Assembly (NCBI RefSeq): GCF_001422325.1
Contig: NZ_LMMR01000005.1
Span: forward strand, 310,001 to 374,000
Source of the DNA: Leifsonia sp. Leaf264
Lineage (GTDB): Bacteria > Actinomycetota > Actinomycetes > Actinomycetales > Microbacteriaceae
Direction of reading: 5' to 3'
DNA: 64,000 nt
Program-made: the position numbers and the translations under genes
Notes under the pieces: model-generated
What the model was told of the DNA's origin: nothing
The model's database searches: none
Seen by the model: the letters and a program-made list of their open reading frames with translations, nothing else
Part shown: in pieces, positions 25,532 through 33,685 of the stretch
How the letters are laid out: each line of letters opens with the position of its first letter
Numbering within the stretch: the stretch's first letter is position 1

Positions 25532-25552
25532 CCCAGCGTCCGGGCCCAGGCT

Positions 25553-26056
25553 TCAGAAGCAGGCTTCAGCCAACTCGATCGAGGTCGTCCCATGTTCGAC
25601 GTATTCGGTCCCGCCGACGGTGTACCGGATCTGAACACTGGATGCCGTGCCACTCGTGTCGCCGGTCCGTTCGAGGACGAGGAGCAGGTTGCTGGTCGTG
25701 TCTTCCGGCAGCGTCGCCCCGGTCGCGTCCCGCCGCAGCGTCCACGCCTCCTCTGTCGGCGGGTACGCGGATGCTCCGATTCCTGACTGATCGATGATCG
25801 GCGCGATCGACGCTTCGGTCAGCTTCAGGTTGCTGGGGTCGACGAGGGTGACGTCGATCACTGTCGCTTCGACTCCGTCCGGAGCGGCGATGGTCTCCCC
25901 CACGACCATGCTGGTGTCCGGGACAGCGGGCACGCACACCTCGTTGTGCTCAGGGCCTTCGTATTCCAGTGGACCTGAGCCGGGGCTGGCGCTGCAGCCG
26001 GAGAGGGCGAGAAGGACGGCTGTGACAGCGGCCGCCTTTCCGCCAAGGTGAGTCAC
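25553..26056 (-). CDS. Lipoprotein of unknown function, 167 aa
   Basis: Signal peptide with lipobox LSGC (Cys about 21). The mature part is beta-rich (MVVGETIAAPDGVEATVIDVTLV, LLLVLERTGDTSGTASSVQIRYTVGG), an Ig-like layout typical of actinobacterial DUF4352-type lipoproteins, with a Cys pair (VCVP ... EACF). GTG 26056 begins 13 bases after the upstream gene's stop, so the two are probably cotranscribed from the leaderless start at 26267. Confidence 0.7.
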   Translation of the reverse strand: MTHLGGKAAAVTAVLLALSGCSASPGSGPLEYEGPEHNEVCVPAVPDTSMVVGETIAAPDGVEATVIDVTLVDPSNLKLTEASIAPIIDQSGIGASAYPPTEEAWTLRRDATGATLPEDTTSNLLLVLERTGDTSGTASSVQIRYTVGGTEYVEHGTTSIELAEACF

Positions 26057-26069
26057 TGCGGGCTCGCCG

Positions 26070-26267
26070 TCAGTTGTTCGTGACGTCGCCGTCGTCGTCC
26101 GCCAGGAGGAGCGTGATCTTGATCTCCTGCGCGCGGCGGTAGCTCTGCAGCGCCTGGGTGGCGACGAACATCAGGCGACCGAGGAGAACCAGCAGCGTGA
26201 GCGTCCCGAGCGTCAGCAGGACGAGGAACGCGATATACGGGATGGTGAACCAGTCGACGGTGTACAT
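26070..26267 (-). CDS. Membrane micro-protein, 65 aa, leaderless
   Basis: One long hydrophobic helix (7-32, IPYIAFLVLLTLGTLTLLVLL) followed by a cytoplasmic helix (TQALQSYRRAQEIKI) and an acidic end (DDDGDVTNN). TAGGTT ends six bases before ATG 26267 (TAGGTT-cagggc-ATG), so translation should be leaderless. Likely first gene of a unit with the lipoprotein. Confidence 0.68.
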   Translation of the reverse strand: MYTVDWFTIPYIAFLVLLTLGTLTLLVLLGRLMFVATQALQSYRRAQEIKITLLLADDDGDVTNN

Positions 26268-26290
26268 GCCCTGAACCTATGGGCATGGTG

Positions 26291-26629
26291 CTAGTCGCCG
26301 ATGGCAACTCGCCGCGCCTGATTGCGCTTCACTCTGGGCCGCATGAACCACAGCACGATGAGTGTGAGGACGCTCAAGGCGGCGGCGGCGAGCCCGTAGA
26401 ACATGTGGATGCCGGCGAACGGGTCAGCTGAGTGGAACTGGTCGGATGTGCTGGCCGCGGTCATCGCCATCCACCCGAACAGCGGTGGGACAACGACAAC
26501 AGCTGCGGCAGCCCACAGGTAGAACCATGGCCTGGACACGAACCGAGGATTCAACACTCGGAGCACCGACCACAGGATCGCGAGGAAGACCGGCACGATC
26601 AGGGTTGGGATCAGCAGCAAGATGATCAT
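26291..26629 (-). CDS. Three-helix membrane protein, 112 aa
   Basis: Hydrophobic helices at about 1-23, 35-58 and 73-98, with a basic C-terminus (RPRVKRNQARRVAIGD) in the cytoplasm. ATG 26629 has GGGAGGG seven bases upstream. The frame extends much further upstream, but that part overlaps the zinc-site gene and has no start with a ribosome site. Transcribed in the same direction as its neighbours on both sides. Confidence 0.68.
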   Translation of the reverse strand: MIILLLIPTLIVPVFLAILWSVLRVLNPRFVSRPWFYLWAAAAVVVVPPLFGWMAMTAASTSDQFHSADPFAGIHMFYGLAAAALSVLTLIVLWFMRPRVKRNQARRVAIGD

Positions 26630-26670
26630 GGATGGCCCTCCCGCCGTTCCCGGAATCGTATCGGGCGGAA

Positions 26671-27063
26671 CTAGAGCCCGTGCTCCCTGTTTCTCCTGGC
26701 GATCTCGTCGTGCCAGTACCGGTTGTTGTTGATCGACTCCCCACCGCGTGACGAATGGTCGTAGGGGAATTGCTTCACGCGGGGGTGCTCGCTGAGCTCG
26801 ATCACGTTCTTCGTGTTCGATTTCGCAGTCTGGGAGATCACCTCGTACGGCCCGTCCGGTGTCGGGTAGCCGCGCAGCTTCCAGGTGTCGCCTTCCACGT
26901 TCAGGTGGATGAAGGTGTCCTCCCGGATCCTGGGGATGTACACCAGGTAGAACTCCTTCCCTGCCATGGACGCAGTGGTTCCGCCCGGCGTCCGCCGTTT
27001 GGGTGCGCACGCATCGCAGCGGTCTTCCTCGAGCCCGTGAATGCATTCGGTCATGTCCGCCAT
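26671..27063 (-). CDS. Hypothetical protein with N-terminal Cys/His cluster, 130 aa
   Basis: Residues 7-19 hold ECIHGLEEDRCDAC (Cys7, His9, Cys16, Cys19), a compact CxH...CxxC zinc-type cluster often found at the start of actinobacterial proteins. The rest is a beta-rich domain (EFYLVYIPRIREDTFIHLN, GYPTPDGPYEVISQT) with a basic/Asn-rich end (RYWHDEIARRNREHG). ATG 27063 or ATG 27054; no clear Shine-Dalgarno. Unknown function. Confidence 0.6.
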   Translation of the reverse strand: MADMTECIHGLEEDRCDACAPKRRTPGGTTASMAGKEFYLVYIPRIREDTFIHLNVEGDTWKLRGYPTPDGPYEVISQTAKSNTKNVIELSEHPRVKQFPYDHSSRGGESINNNRYWHDEIARRNREHGL

Positions 27064-27194
27064 AGTGCCACGATCTTCGGCGACGACGTCGGCCAACGAC
27101 AGCCGAAGTTCGCAGCCAGCTTCCAGCCTCCGCGTCGGCGGTCGGGTCTAGGCTCCGATCACTGCTGTTCGACTTTCATCGAGGGGGCTGACCG

Positions 27195-27698
27195 TTGACA
27201 GATGCGCTGTATTTCACCATCACCGGAATGGACGCCGGAGGGCGCACCGTTCAGATGTCTGCTCGTCCGTCGTCGGAGCCGCGCGGCATCATCCATGACG
27301 TATTCGAGTCGTTCGCTGCGCTGCACACCGAGACGGTGGCCATCCATGCGGTGAAGGCTGAGGACGGGTTCCCCGCCGCGGCCATCTTCGACGGCACCCA
27401 TGTCGGGCTGCGGGCGTTCGACCAGGACCACCCCGGCGAATGGCTGCTGGTGGCGACGTTCGCGGAGCCGCCATTCTCCGACACCCCTGGCACATTCACC
27501 CCTGCTGGCGGGATCCTCTGGCAGGTAGTCACGCAGCTCGGCCGTCACGACGAGCAGGGGATCCTCCCCGATGTGTTCGACGGAGTTCGGGCCACTGCCA
27601 ACCCCGCCCACCTGGTCGTGCCGCCACGGCTACACATCCCGGTCGCGGTCGATGACGACGGGCAGCCCCTCGAAGGGGCCGGAGCGTCGATCGGCTGA
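27195..27698 (+). CDS. Hypothetical protein, 167 aa, leaderless-type start
   Basis: Beta-rich N-terminal half (LYFTITGMDAGGRTVQMS) with ETVAIHAVKAEDGFPAAAIFDGTHVGLRAFDQDHPGEWLLVATF, then a Pro-rich C-terminal third. No export signal. TTG 27195 has GAGGGG nine bases upstream and TAGGCT (27148-27153) a little further up. Unknown function; no paralogue seen in the window. Confidence 0.64.
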   Translation: MTDALYFTITGMDAGGRTVQMSARPSSEPRGIIHDVFESFAALHTETVAIHAVKAEDGFPAAAIFDGTHVGLRAFDQDHPGEWLLVATFAEPPFSDTPGTFTPAGGILWQVVTQLGRHDEQGILPDVFDGVRATANPAHLVVPPRLHIPVAVDDDGQPLEGAGASIG

Positions 27699-27733
27699 GC
27701 TGACGCCCAGCGACAGCGGGTAGCGTTGATCGG

Positions 27734-28225
27734 ATGGCCGACCCCGACATCCCCGACGCCCGACGCACCCGTGACGAGGCGATGGCCCGCCTGAACGACG
27801 TGTTCAGCCGACGCACCCGGCTGCTGTGGGTTCTGGTGTTCCGGAACCCTTTCGACCCGGGAGAGCCGACGATCTCCGCGTCCACCGTCGGGCTAGGCGC
27901 GAACACGAAGTTCCGTGACGCCGCCCGGAAGAACACCGACGTCGACGTGGAGTTCTGGTTGCTTCTCGCCAGCCACCCGACAGCCCCGGAAGACGCCGCC
28001 GACACCGCCATCGAGTCAGTCGAGGATCCGGAAGCCGAATGGGTGCAGCTCCGCACCCGACGTGCCGGGAAGACCGGGTACCGGGACACGGAGCAGTGGA
28101 AGCTGCTCACGACGTTGGAAGCCCGCGGCGATGACGGGGCCGACCCGGAGGCGACTGGCCGTGACCGGTTCCGTCAGCTGGTGGCCAGCCTCACGCCGAG
28201 GACCCGGAACCGCCGGCCGTGGTGA
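27734..28225 (+). CDS. Hypothetical protein, 163 aa (paralogue of the 33686 gene), leaderless
   Basis: Helical N-terminus (1-30) then a conserved core VGLGANTKFRDAARKNTDVDVEFWLLL, ADTAIESVEDPEAEWVQLR and GYRDTEQWKLLTTLE. The same core (F.RVAR.HPDVDVEFWL, DSVIESILT, RYTDEPVWKLWSEL) appears in the 205-residue protein encoded at 33686, so the two are paralogues sharing an unassigned domain. TAGCGT (27721-27726) ends seven bases before ATG 27734 with no Shine-Dalgarno. Function unknown. Confidence 0.68.
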   Translation: MADPDIPDARRTRDEAMARLNDVFSRRTRLLWVLVFRNPFDPGEPTISASTVGLGANTKFRDAARKNTDVDVEFWLLLASHPTAPEDAADTAIESVEDPEAEWVQLRTRRAGKTGYRDTEQWKLLTTLEARGDDGADPEATGRDRFRQLVASLTPRTRNRRPW

Positions 28226-28253
28226 CGCGGTCCTTCTGACTGGGCCGGGATGG

Positions 28254-29144
28254 TCAAGCGCGGGACGCGAGCCATTCGGCTTTCCAGGCTTCATGCGCGG
28301 CTCGCTCCTCTTCTTCAGCGACTGCGCGTCCGCGCATCCATTCGTCGATGAACGCTTCGGAATCGGTGATCCGGTCGTGAGTCTCTACGCTTCCGGTTTG
28401 ACGATCGACATTCCCGATCATCCCGGCTCGGCTTGCAAATGACCTCAGGTGAGCTGGCCAGTTCTTCTGCGGAACCCTTTTTGCCTTGAGTTCGTAGACC
28501 TGCTCCGGGTAGGTGTAGAAGGACGGGGTCGGCAGGGGTTCCGTGCTGATCCTGTTCAGCAGAAACCATGCCACCTCGAACCTATCCAGAAGATCGCGGA
28601 AGTTGGACCTCCTGGCGGACCAGGACGCCGCTTGGTCCGCCAGGCCGGTGTCACGCTCCTCGAAGCTGTCTCCTCCGGCAGGGTCGACGTAAGCGGAGAT
28701 GAGCTGGCCGAGCTTGTGGATCTCGGATGCTTCTTCTTTGTGCCGTCCAACCCACTTGACGGCGGCCTTCCGCCTCGCGGCGGTGTAGTGGTATGGATCA
28801 ATCCCGATGAACGGCTTCAGCTTCTTGGTGCCGAACGGTCCAGACAGAACGTAGTACTCGTGCTCGACGGACGAGGATGTTTCAGTGACGGTCACTGAGA
28901 CGACATCGCGCATGTAGCTGTCGCCCTCCCAGTCCCACATTTCGACGAGGTCGTAGGAGACGGTGAAGGGGCCATCGGGCCACATAAGTGGGACGTTGTC
29001 CCCCTGGAAGTTGTGGCCCTCCATCTCTCCGAAAACGTTCCGCTTCAGTGGCGGTGCCGGTGTCGGCTCTTCGATGTAGGCGATCACCTTGTTGAGGTTC
29101 GGGGCGTCCCAGGGTTCGGGGGCCCTCGAAGGATCGGCGCTCAT
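28254..29144 (-). CDS. Hypothetical protein, 296 aa, class 1 controlled
   Basis: No family recognised. Central hydrophilic domain with VSYDLVEMWDWEGDSYMRDVVSVTV and YYVLSGPFGTKKLKPFIGIDPYHYTAARRKAAVKWVGRHKEEASE, then helices ending in an Ala/Glu-rich tail (AEEEERAAHEAWKAEW). ATG 29144 is chosen since CTGGAG precedes it by seven bases; ATG 29150 is immediately upstream. A class 1 box lies 48 bases upstream. Converges with the leaderless 163-residue gene. Confidence 0.66.
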   Translation of the reverse strand: MSADPSRAPEPWDAPNLNKVIAYIEEPTPAPPLKRNVFGEMEGHNFQGDNVPLMWPDGPFTVSYDLVEMWDWEGDSYMRDVVSVTVTETSSSVEHEYYVLSGPFGTKKLKPFIGIDPYHYTAARRKAAVKWVGRHKEEASEIHKLGQLISAYVDPAGGDSFEERDTGLADQAASWSARRSNFRDLLDRFEVAWFLLNRISTEPLPTPSFYTYPEQVYELKAKRVPQKNWPAHLRSFASRAGMIGNVDRQTGSVETHDRITDSEAFIDEWMRGRAVAEEEERAAHEAWKAEWLASRA

Positions 29145-29192
29145 GGTCATCTCCAGTTCTGTGCGGGAGGCCCGCGGCGTTGTCGGGTCCAA

Positions 29193-29201
29193 CATGCGCG
29201 G
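29193..29201 (-). promoter_or_regulatory. CCGCGCATG box (class 1), copy 6
   Basis: Minus-strand CCGCGCATGTTGGA, 48 bases before ATG 29144; AAC spacing not matched here. Confidence 0.55.
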
Positions 29202-29240
29202 ATGGCAACCCAATTGTCAATCGTCGAGCAGCAACGACGA

Positions 29241-29306
29241 AGCGCCCCGAACCGAAGTCCGAGGCGCTCCCCTTCTAGCCGATCCCGATTCAGGCCGGGA
29301 TCGGCT
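29241..29306. terminator. Two hairpins downstream of the 29290-29775 gene
   Basis: AGCCGATCCCG (29277-29287) pairs perfectly with CGGGATCGGCT (29296-29306), an 11-bp stem with an 8-base loop that contains the stop codon of the 29290 gene. A second stem, AGCGCC (29241-29246) with GGCGCT (29263-29268), follows on the minus strand. Probably terminates that gene before the next minus-strand unit. Confidence 0.55.
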
Positions 29307-29775
29307 CCAGCTGCGCGAGCTCCGCTGCGGCGTCAGTGTCCCAGATGATCGCCCCGGCCTTCGTGTGGGCGACCATGAAGGTGCGCCCGTCGACGGTGAT
29401 GATCGAGTTGACCAGGAGTGCGGTGGCATCCGTCTCGTCGAGAGTGAGGTCGTACCGGAAGGCCGCCCAGTCGATGAATGCAGCCAGGTGCTCCTCGGTG
29501 GGGACGGGGTCGTCAACGATCTGCTTGGCCACGTTGATCCAGGAGAACAAGCCGGCCAGCACTGTGATGACTGCAGCGACCGCCAGCCAGATGCCGGGAG
29601 CGTCCTCGCCCGGGAGGAGGCAGAAGAAGAATCCGACGAGCCCGCCGGCGGATGCTGCCAACGGGCCGATGGCTCGACGTCCTGCGAACCGGGCTCCGCG
29701 GCTGAACTGCTTGCCTGTGTGCACGAACGGGGTGCCGGGGAGGTCGGGGTTGATGGGGTCGGGGTGTGCGTTCAT
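29290..29775 (-). CDS. Two-helix membrane protein, 161 aa, class 1 controlled
   Basis: Residues 1-35 are hydrophilic; two hydrophobic helices follow at about 37-52 and 61-80 (GGLVGFFFCLLPGED, IWLAVAAVITVLAGLFSWI), then a cytoplasmic domain (85-161) with FIDWAAFRYDLTLDETDATALLVNSIITVDGRTFMVAHTKAGAIIWDT. A class 1 box lies 114 bases upstream, so the leader is long. ATG 29775 is the best start; no strong Shine-Dalgarno is seen. Confidence 0.66.
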   Translation of the reverse strand: MNAHPDPINPDLPGTPFVHTGKQFSRGARFAGRRAIGPLAASAGGLVGFFFCLLPGEDAPGIWLAVAAVITVLAGLFSWINVAKQIVDDPVPTEEHLAAFIDWAAFRYDLTLDETDATALLVNSIITVDGRTFMVAHTKAGAIIWDTDAAAELAQLEPIPA

Positions 29776-29889
29776 ACCCAGACCATCGGGGTGGTCGGCG
29801 GTTGCGGTCAGGCCGGAAGGCTTGGAGGTTGCTGGGAGGAGACGGTGAGTCAACTGGATCCGATCGGAAGGGTGCAAGGTCGTGGCCTT

Positions 29890-29898
29890 CATGCGCGG
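29890..29898 (-). promoter_or_regulatory. CCGCGCATG box (class 1), copy 7
   Basis: Minus-strand CCGCGCATGAAGG with AAC exactly nine bases upstream. It is 114 bases before ATG 29775, and overlaps the end of the upstream gene region (29910). Confidence 0.6.
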
Positions 29899-29909
29899 AC
29901 CGGACCAGT

Positions 29910-30299
29910 TCAGCTGGTCGTCGCCGGCCGTCCGTCGTCTCGGACGTCGTCGAACCAGTGCACCTTCCCGGTGGTCTCCGCCGCCAGGTCCACCAGCTCC
30001 GCCGTCCGCTTCGAGGCTTCAGCAGCGTCGACGAGTTGGGCGGCGGCGGTCAGGTCAGCGGGCAGTTCCAGCTCACTGCTGTTCCCGTCGTGATGCACGC
30101 CGGCCTCCGCGCGGAGGTGCCAGCCGGCGAGCTGCTCCAGCACCGTGGTTAGCGACCACTGGGCCGCCGACAGTTGACCGAGCAGGTCCGTAACTTCAGC
30201 CGGATGCGGCACATGCTGTGTCGAGTCCGCCAAGGTGCGAGCATCCTCCGCCAGCTCAGCGGCTGCTTTCACCTGGCGGAACTCCTCGAACGTCGCCAT
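29910..30299 (-). CDS. Hypothetical helical protein, 129 aa
   Basis: Almost entirely alpha-helical and acidic: EEFRQVKAAAELAEDARTLADS, EVTDLLGQLSAAQWSLTTVLEQLAGW, LTAAAQLVDAAEASKRTAELVDLAAETTGKV. No Cys, no membrane helix. Layout resembles four-helix-bundle proteins. CACACT ends seven bases before ATG 30299 and the only Shine-Dalgarno candidate (GTGAAG) is too close, so the start is probably leaderless. Confidence 0.62.
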   Translation of the reverse strand: MATFEEFRQVKAAAELAEDARTLADSTQHVPHPAEVTDLLGQLSAAQWSLTTVLEQLAGWHLRAEAGVHHDGNSSELELPADLTAAAQLVDAAEASKRTAELVDLAAETTGKVHWFDDVRDDGRPATTS

Positions 30300-30321
30300 G
30301 CTTCACAGTGTGGCACCGACA

Positions 30322-30350
30322 AGCGGCGGGCGACAGGGCCACCCGCCGCT
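30322..30350 (-). terminator. Hairpin terminator after the ELW/Ig-like gene
   Basis: AGCGGCGGG (30322-30330) pairs perfectly with CCCGCCGCT (30342-30350), a 9-bp stem with an 11-base loop, immediately downstream of the stop codon at 30355 on the minus strand. Confidence 0.6.
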
Positions 30351-30354
30351 GACG

Positions 30355-32532
30355 TCATTTGACGACCGCTGCCGTGGCCGCGCTCATCTTCGCCACCGGG
30401 GCGTACCCGACCTTGGAACCGGTCACCTTCACGGTGAGCTTCTTCCCGACGACCGCCGCGGTCGGCGTGAACGTGGAGTTTGTCGCACCGCTGACCGCTA
30501 CCCCGGCGGCGTACCACTGGTACTTCAGTCCGACCGTCGCCGGCGACCAGGTGCCAGTCACCGCGGTCAGCACTCTCCCGACTTTCGCGGTGCCGGTGAT
30601 CTTCGGAACCGGGGTGGCGGTCAGCTTCTTCGCAGCGGGGACAGTGATCGTCGTCGCGCTCGTCTTCAACACCGTCGTGTAGCCGGTCTTCGTTCCGGTG
30701 ACCGCCACCAACAGTTTCTTCCCGATCTGGGCGGACGCCACCTTGTATGTGGATGCGGTCGCCCCGGAGATGGCCGTACCGTTCGCGTACCACTGGTATC
30801 TCAACGTGACCGGCGCCGGAGCCCACCCGCCAGGAGACGCGGTCAGAATCCCGCCGAGCGCCACTGTGCCGGTGATCTTCGGGACCGCTGAGATCAACGT
30901 CCCCGGTTTCACGGGCAGGGTCGCCAAGCTCGTCTTCGTCACGGTGACGTACCCCGCTTTGGTCCCGGTCACCTTTACGGTGATCTTCTTACCGACCTGC
31001 GGCGGCATCGGCGTGTAGAACGGCGCGGACGCAGACGGGATCGCCACCCCATCGGCGTACCACCGGTACGCGAAACTGACCGGCGCGGGAGCCCATGTTC
31101 CAGCCGACGCGGACAGCCTGATTCCGACCTTCGCTGTGCCGGTTATCTTCGGCGCGGGTGTGGCCGTGAGCGGCAGTACCGCCGGTGCATACTCTGCCGT
31201 CCCAGCCGACGTGCCATCCGTCAGGAACACCTTCCCCTCCAGGTACCCCTGCGACGCGACAAGAGCACGGTCGTTGGTGAGCGCGGCGGCGACAACCTCG
31301 GGAGCCCCGTTCACGAATCCCGAGCCGAGGTCTTTGACGAACACCGTCCCGGCGGCCGTCCCGTTCGACTTCCACAGCTGGGTGGCAGCGCCGATGTAGA
31401 GCACGTTCGTTCCTCCGCTGAATGGTGACGGCCCTCCGTACCGGGTGGGCACAGTCGCCAGGTCGATAGTTCCGGCTGCGGTTCCGTCGGTGGAGCGGAT
31501 GATCTGCTGCTTGGGTACGTTCCCGTCAGAGGTGGCGAGGTACAGCCGCCCTTTCCACAGGTAGGAGCCGTTGAAGTACCAGCCGGCGCCGAGCGTCTCT
31601 TTAGTGCTGCCGTCCCATGCGTATGTGACGGTGCCCGTGTCGGTGCTCTGGGAGTAGACGAGCTTCCCGTTCACCCCTGCCATCGTCAGAGCGTTCTTCG
31701 AATCGGGCACCATGCTGGTGCCAGCGGTCGTCCCGTCAGTCACCCACAGGTTGTAGACGTGGCTGGCTTCTTCTTCATGGGTGATGGCAAGGAAGTACAC
31801 CTTCCCGGCTACCTCCACAGGGTCCGCTCCTGGGATCGGTCCGGTGATGGGATCGCTGATGGTGTGGGTGCCTGCTGCAGTGCCGTCGGAGACGTACATC
31901 TTGGCGTTGGTCGGCGCCCACGGGGTGAAGTACGCACGGCCTCCCGCGGACGCGAAGCTGCTGGACGAGGAACCGTAGGCACCTTCGTAGACCTTGGTCG
32001 CGGATGTTCCGGCGGCGTTCGTCGCCCAGACGCCGCTCTTCCCCGTCGTGGTGTCGGTCGCTCCGAAGTACACGAGGCCGCCGGCTGCTCCCAGGATTCC
32101 GTACACCACCGATGTTGTCGAGCCGCTCACTCGTGTGGTCCCGGCGGCTGTGCCGTTGGTCCGCCATAACTCCTTCCTTGTGCCGTCCGACGCTGCGACG
32201 AAGTACGTGTACCCGCCGGCGTCGGTGAACCCGACGTCGCACTGGTCTCCATTGTTGGAGCACATGGATCCGCTGGCGCCGGGCGTGATGTCTTTCACCA
32301 GGCCGGTGCCGGCTGCTGTCCCGTCGGTCTTCCACAGCTCCATGCCGTAGGTGGCGGTGTGAGCTGCGAACAGGACTGTGTTGCCGGTGCTGTGCAGGTT
32401 CGAGTACGGGGTGATCCCATAGGACGAGTCAGCTCGCGCAGGTGCAGCCCCGACGAAGATGGTGGCCATGGCGACGGCCGCCGCGACAACCGCTCCGACA
32501 ATCCGACGTGATGCGGTCAGGCGTTCAGACAT
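30355..32532 (-). CDS. Secreted ELW.TDGTAAGT-repeat and Ig-like protein, 725 aa
   Basis: A signal peptide (about 1-36, ending ARADS) precedes about ten beta-propeller-like units marked by (E)LW.TDGTAAGT and related T(D/N)GTAAGT motifs spread over 50-450, as in the actinobacterial ELWxxDGTxxGT repeat proteins. Residues 465-725 hold three Ig-like modules of about 88 residues (PKITGTAKVG...GTW.PA...Y.WYA.G..I.GA...GKK.TVKVTGTK.GY). No LPXTG motif or C-terminal anchor. Likely a secreted or cell-surface adhesin-type protein; substrate unknown. ATG 32532 with GGGGAG seven bases upstream. Confidence 0.82.
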   Translation of the reverse strand: MSERLTASRRIVGAVVAAAVAMATIFVGAAPARADSSYGITPYSNLHSTGNTVLFAAHTATYGMELWKTDGTAAGTGLVKDITPGASGSMCSNNGDQCDVGFTDAGGYTYFVAASDGTRKELWRTNGTAAGTTRVSGSTTSVVYGILGAAGGLVYFGATDTTTGKSGVWATNAAGTSATKVYEGAYGSSSSSFASAGGRAYFTPWAPTNAKMYVSDGTAAGTHTISDPITGPIPGADPVEVAGKVYFLAITHEEEASHVYNLWVTDGTTAGTSMVPDSKNALTMAGVNGKLVYSQSTDTGTVTYAWDGSTKETLGAGWYFNGSYLWKGRLYLATSDGNVPKQQIIRSTDGTAAGTIDLATVPTRYGGPSPFSGGTNVLYIGAATQLWKSNGTAAGTVFVKDLGSGFVNGAPEVVAAALTNDRALVASQGYLEGKVFLTDGTSAGTAEYAPAVLPLTATPAPKITGTAKVGIRLSASAGTWAPAPVSFAYRWYADGVAIPSASAPFYTPMPPQVGKKITVKVTGTKAGYVTVTKTSLATLPVKPGTLISAVPKITGTVALGGILTASPGGWAPAPVTLRYQWYANGTAISGATASTYKVASAQIGKKLLVAVTGTKTGYTTVLKTSATTITVPAAKKLTATPVPKITGTAKVGRVLTAVTGTWSPATVGLKYQWYAAGVAVSGATNSTFTPTAAVVGKKLTVKVTGSKVGYAPVAKMSAATAAVVK

Positions 32533-32675
32533 GCGGGTGCTCCCCAGTTGTCGGCAGTCCACCTCGAGCCACTCGGGAACTGTTGCAGGCTGGGGTTGGT
32601 GCCGGTGCCCCAAACCGTATTGCGGTTCAAGCTGGTGTGTCTATGACCAGTTCGCGTGGTAGCTGCCGCCGGCGG

Positions 32676-33539
32676 CTACTCCCCCTTGGCCTCCCAAACC
32701 TCTTCACCGGTGGTGACGAGGGTGGCGACGCCTTCGCGGATGACGCGGTGGCAGCCGGCGGAGCTGACGGAGGTGATGGGTCCGGGGACGGCGGTGACGG
32801 GGATGTTGAGGGCGTCGGCGCACGCGGCGGTGGTCAGTGACCCGGAACGCATCCCGGCTTCGGTGATGACGAGCACGTCAGACGCGGCAGCGATGAGTCG
32901 GTTGCGGCTGAGGAAACGCCATTTGGTGGGCTGGGTTCCCGGCGGGAGTTCGCTGACGACAGCGCCGTGCTGGCCGATCCGGTGGATGAGCTGGTCGTGT
33001 CCGGCCGGGTAGGGGCGGTCGACACCACCGGCGAGCAACGCGATCGTCTTGCCGTCGGCGGCGAGGGCGGACCGGTGGGCCATCCCGTCCACTCCGTACG
33101 CTGCGCCGGAGACGATGGTGGCGCCGCGGCTGACGAGGTCGGCGGTGATCTCCTGCGTGGTGGTCTCCCCGTACATGGTGGCGGCGCGAGCGCCGATGAC
33201 GCCGGCGCGGATGCCGTCGGTGAGGAGGGTGGGATCACCCTTCACGAACAGGATGATCGGGGCGGTGTCGCGTAGCTTCCCAGCCCATGACGGCCAGCCG
33301 TCACCCTCGGGGGTGAGGACGGTGATGCGTTCACGTTCGATGACCTTAAGCGCGTAGTCGACCTCGGTCTCGGACGGCCTGCGGCCGGTGCCGGGGATGG
33401 AGGTGCCCGGCAGCTTCGCCAGAGCGTCGACCGGTCCGTGGTCTGCGATGAACCGTCCGACCTCAGCGTTCCCCGGCTCGACGATGAACGACAAGGCGAT
33501 CCGGGCGGTGGTCGGGTCGGTCGTGGTGAAAGCAGTCAT
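32676..33539 (-). CDS. dprA: DprA/Smf-like DNA-processing protein
   Basis: 287 residues, one Rossmann-type DprA domain: GARAAT (117-122), SGAAYGVDGMAH (144-155), LAGGVDRPYPAGH (169-181), SRNRLIAAASD (211-221) and EAGMRSGSL (228-236). DprA protects incoming single-stranded DNA and loads RecA during natural transformation; plasmid copies may act on transferred single strands. Compared with chromosomal DprA it lacks the C-terminal winged helix and part of the N-terminal helical region. ATG 33539 has GGAG seven bases upstream and a class 1 box 44 bases upstream. Confidence 0.85.
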   Translation of the reverse strand: MTAFTTTDPTTARIALSFIVEPGNAEVGRFIADHGPVDALAKLPGTSIPGTGRRPSETEVDYALKVIERERITVLTPEGDGWPSWAGKLRDTAPIILFVKGDPTLLTDGIRAGVIGARAATMYGETTTQEITADLVSRGATIVSGAAYGVDGMAHRSALAADGKTIALLAGGVDRPYPAGHDQLIHRIGQHGAVVSELPPGTQPTKWRFLSRNRLIAAASDVLVITEAGMRSGSLTTAACADALNIPVTAVPGPITSVSSAGCHRVIREGVATLVTTGEEVWEAKGE

Positions 33540-33583
33540 GGTCGAACTCCAAAGCGTGAGGGTGTCGGTTCTTCTGACACCTA

Positions 33584-33592
33584 CATGCGCGG
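33584..33592 (-). promoter_or_regulatory. CCGCGCATG box (class 1), copy 8
   Basis: Minus-strand CCGCGCATGTAGGTG with AAC exactly nine bases upstream, 44 bases before the dprA-like start. Confidence 0.65.
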
Positions 33593-33685
33593 AGAGCAGC
33601 CGTTCTGTGCGGTTGTGCACACACTCGATGTACGTCAGTGAGGATGCTCGCAAGGGGGTGTACCCGAGGCGTAAGGTCAGGGACC

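Noticed and set aside
26671-27063. DarT-like toxin based on the CxHG...CxxC N-terminus
   Set aside because: Only the Cys/His cluster is reminiscent; the rest lacks the ADP-ribosyltransferase pattern.
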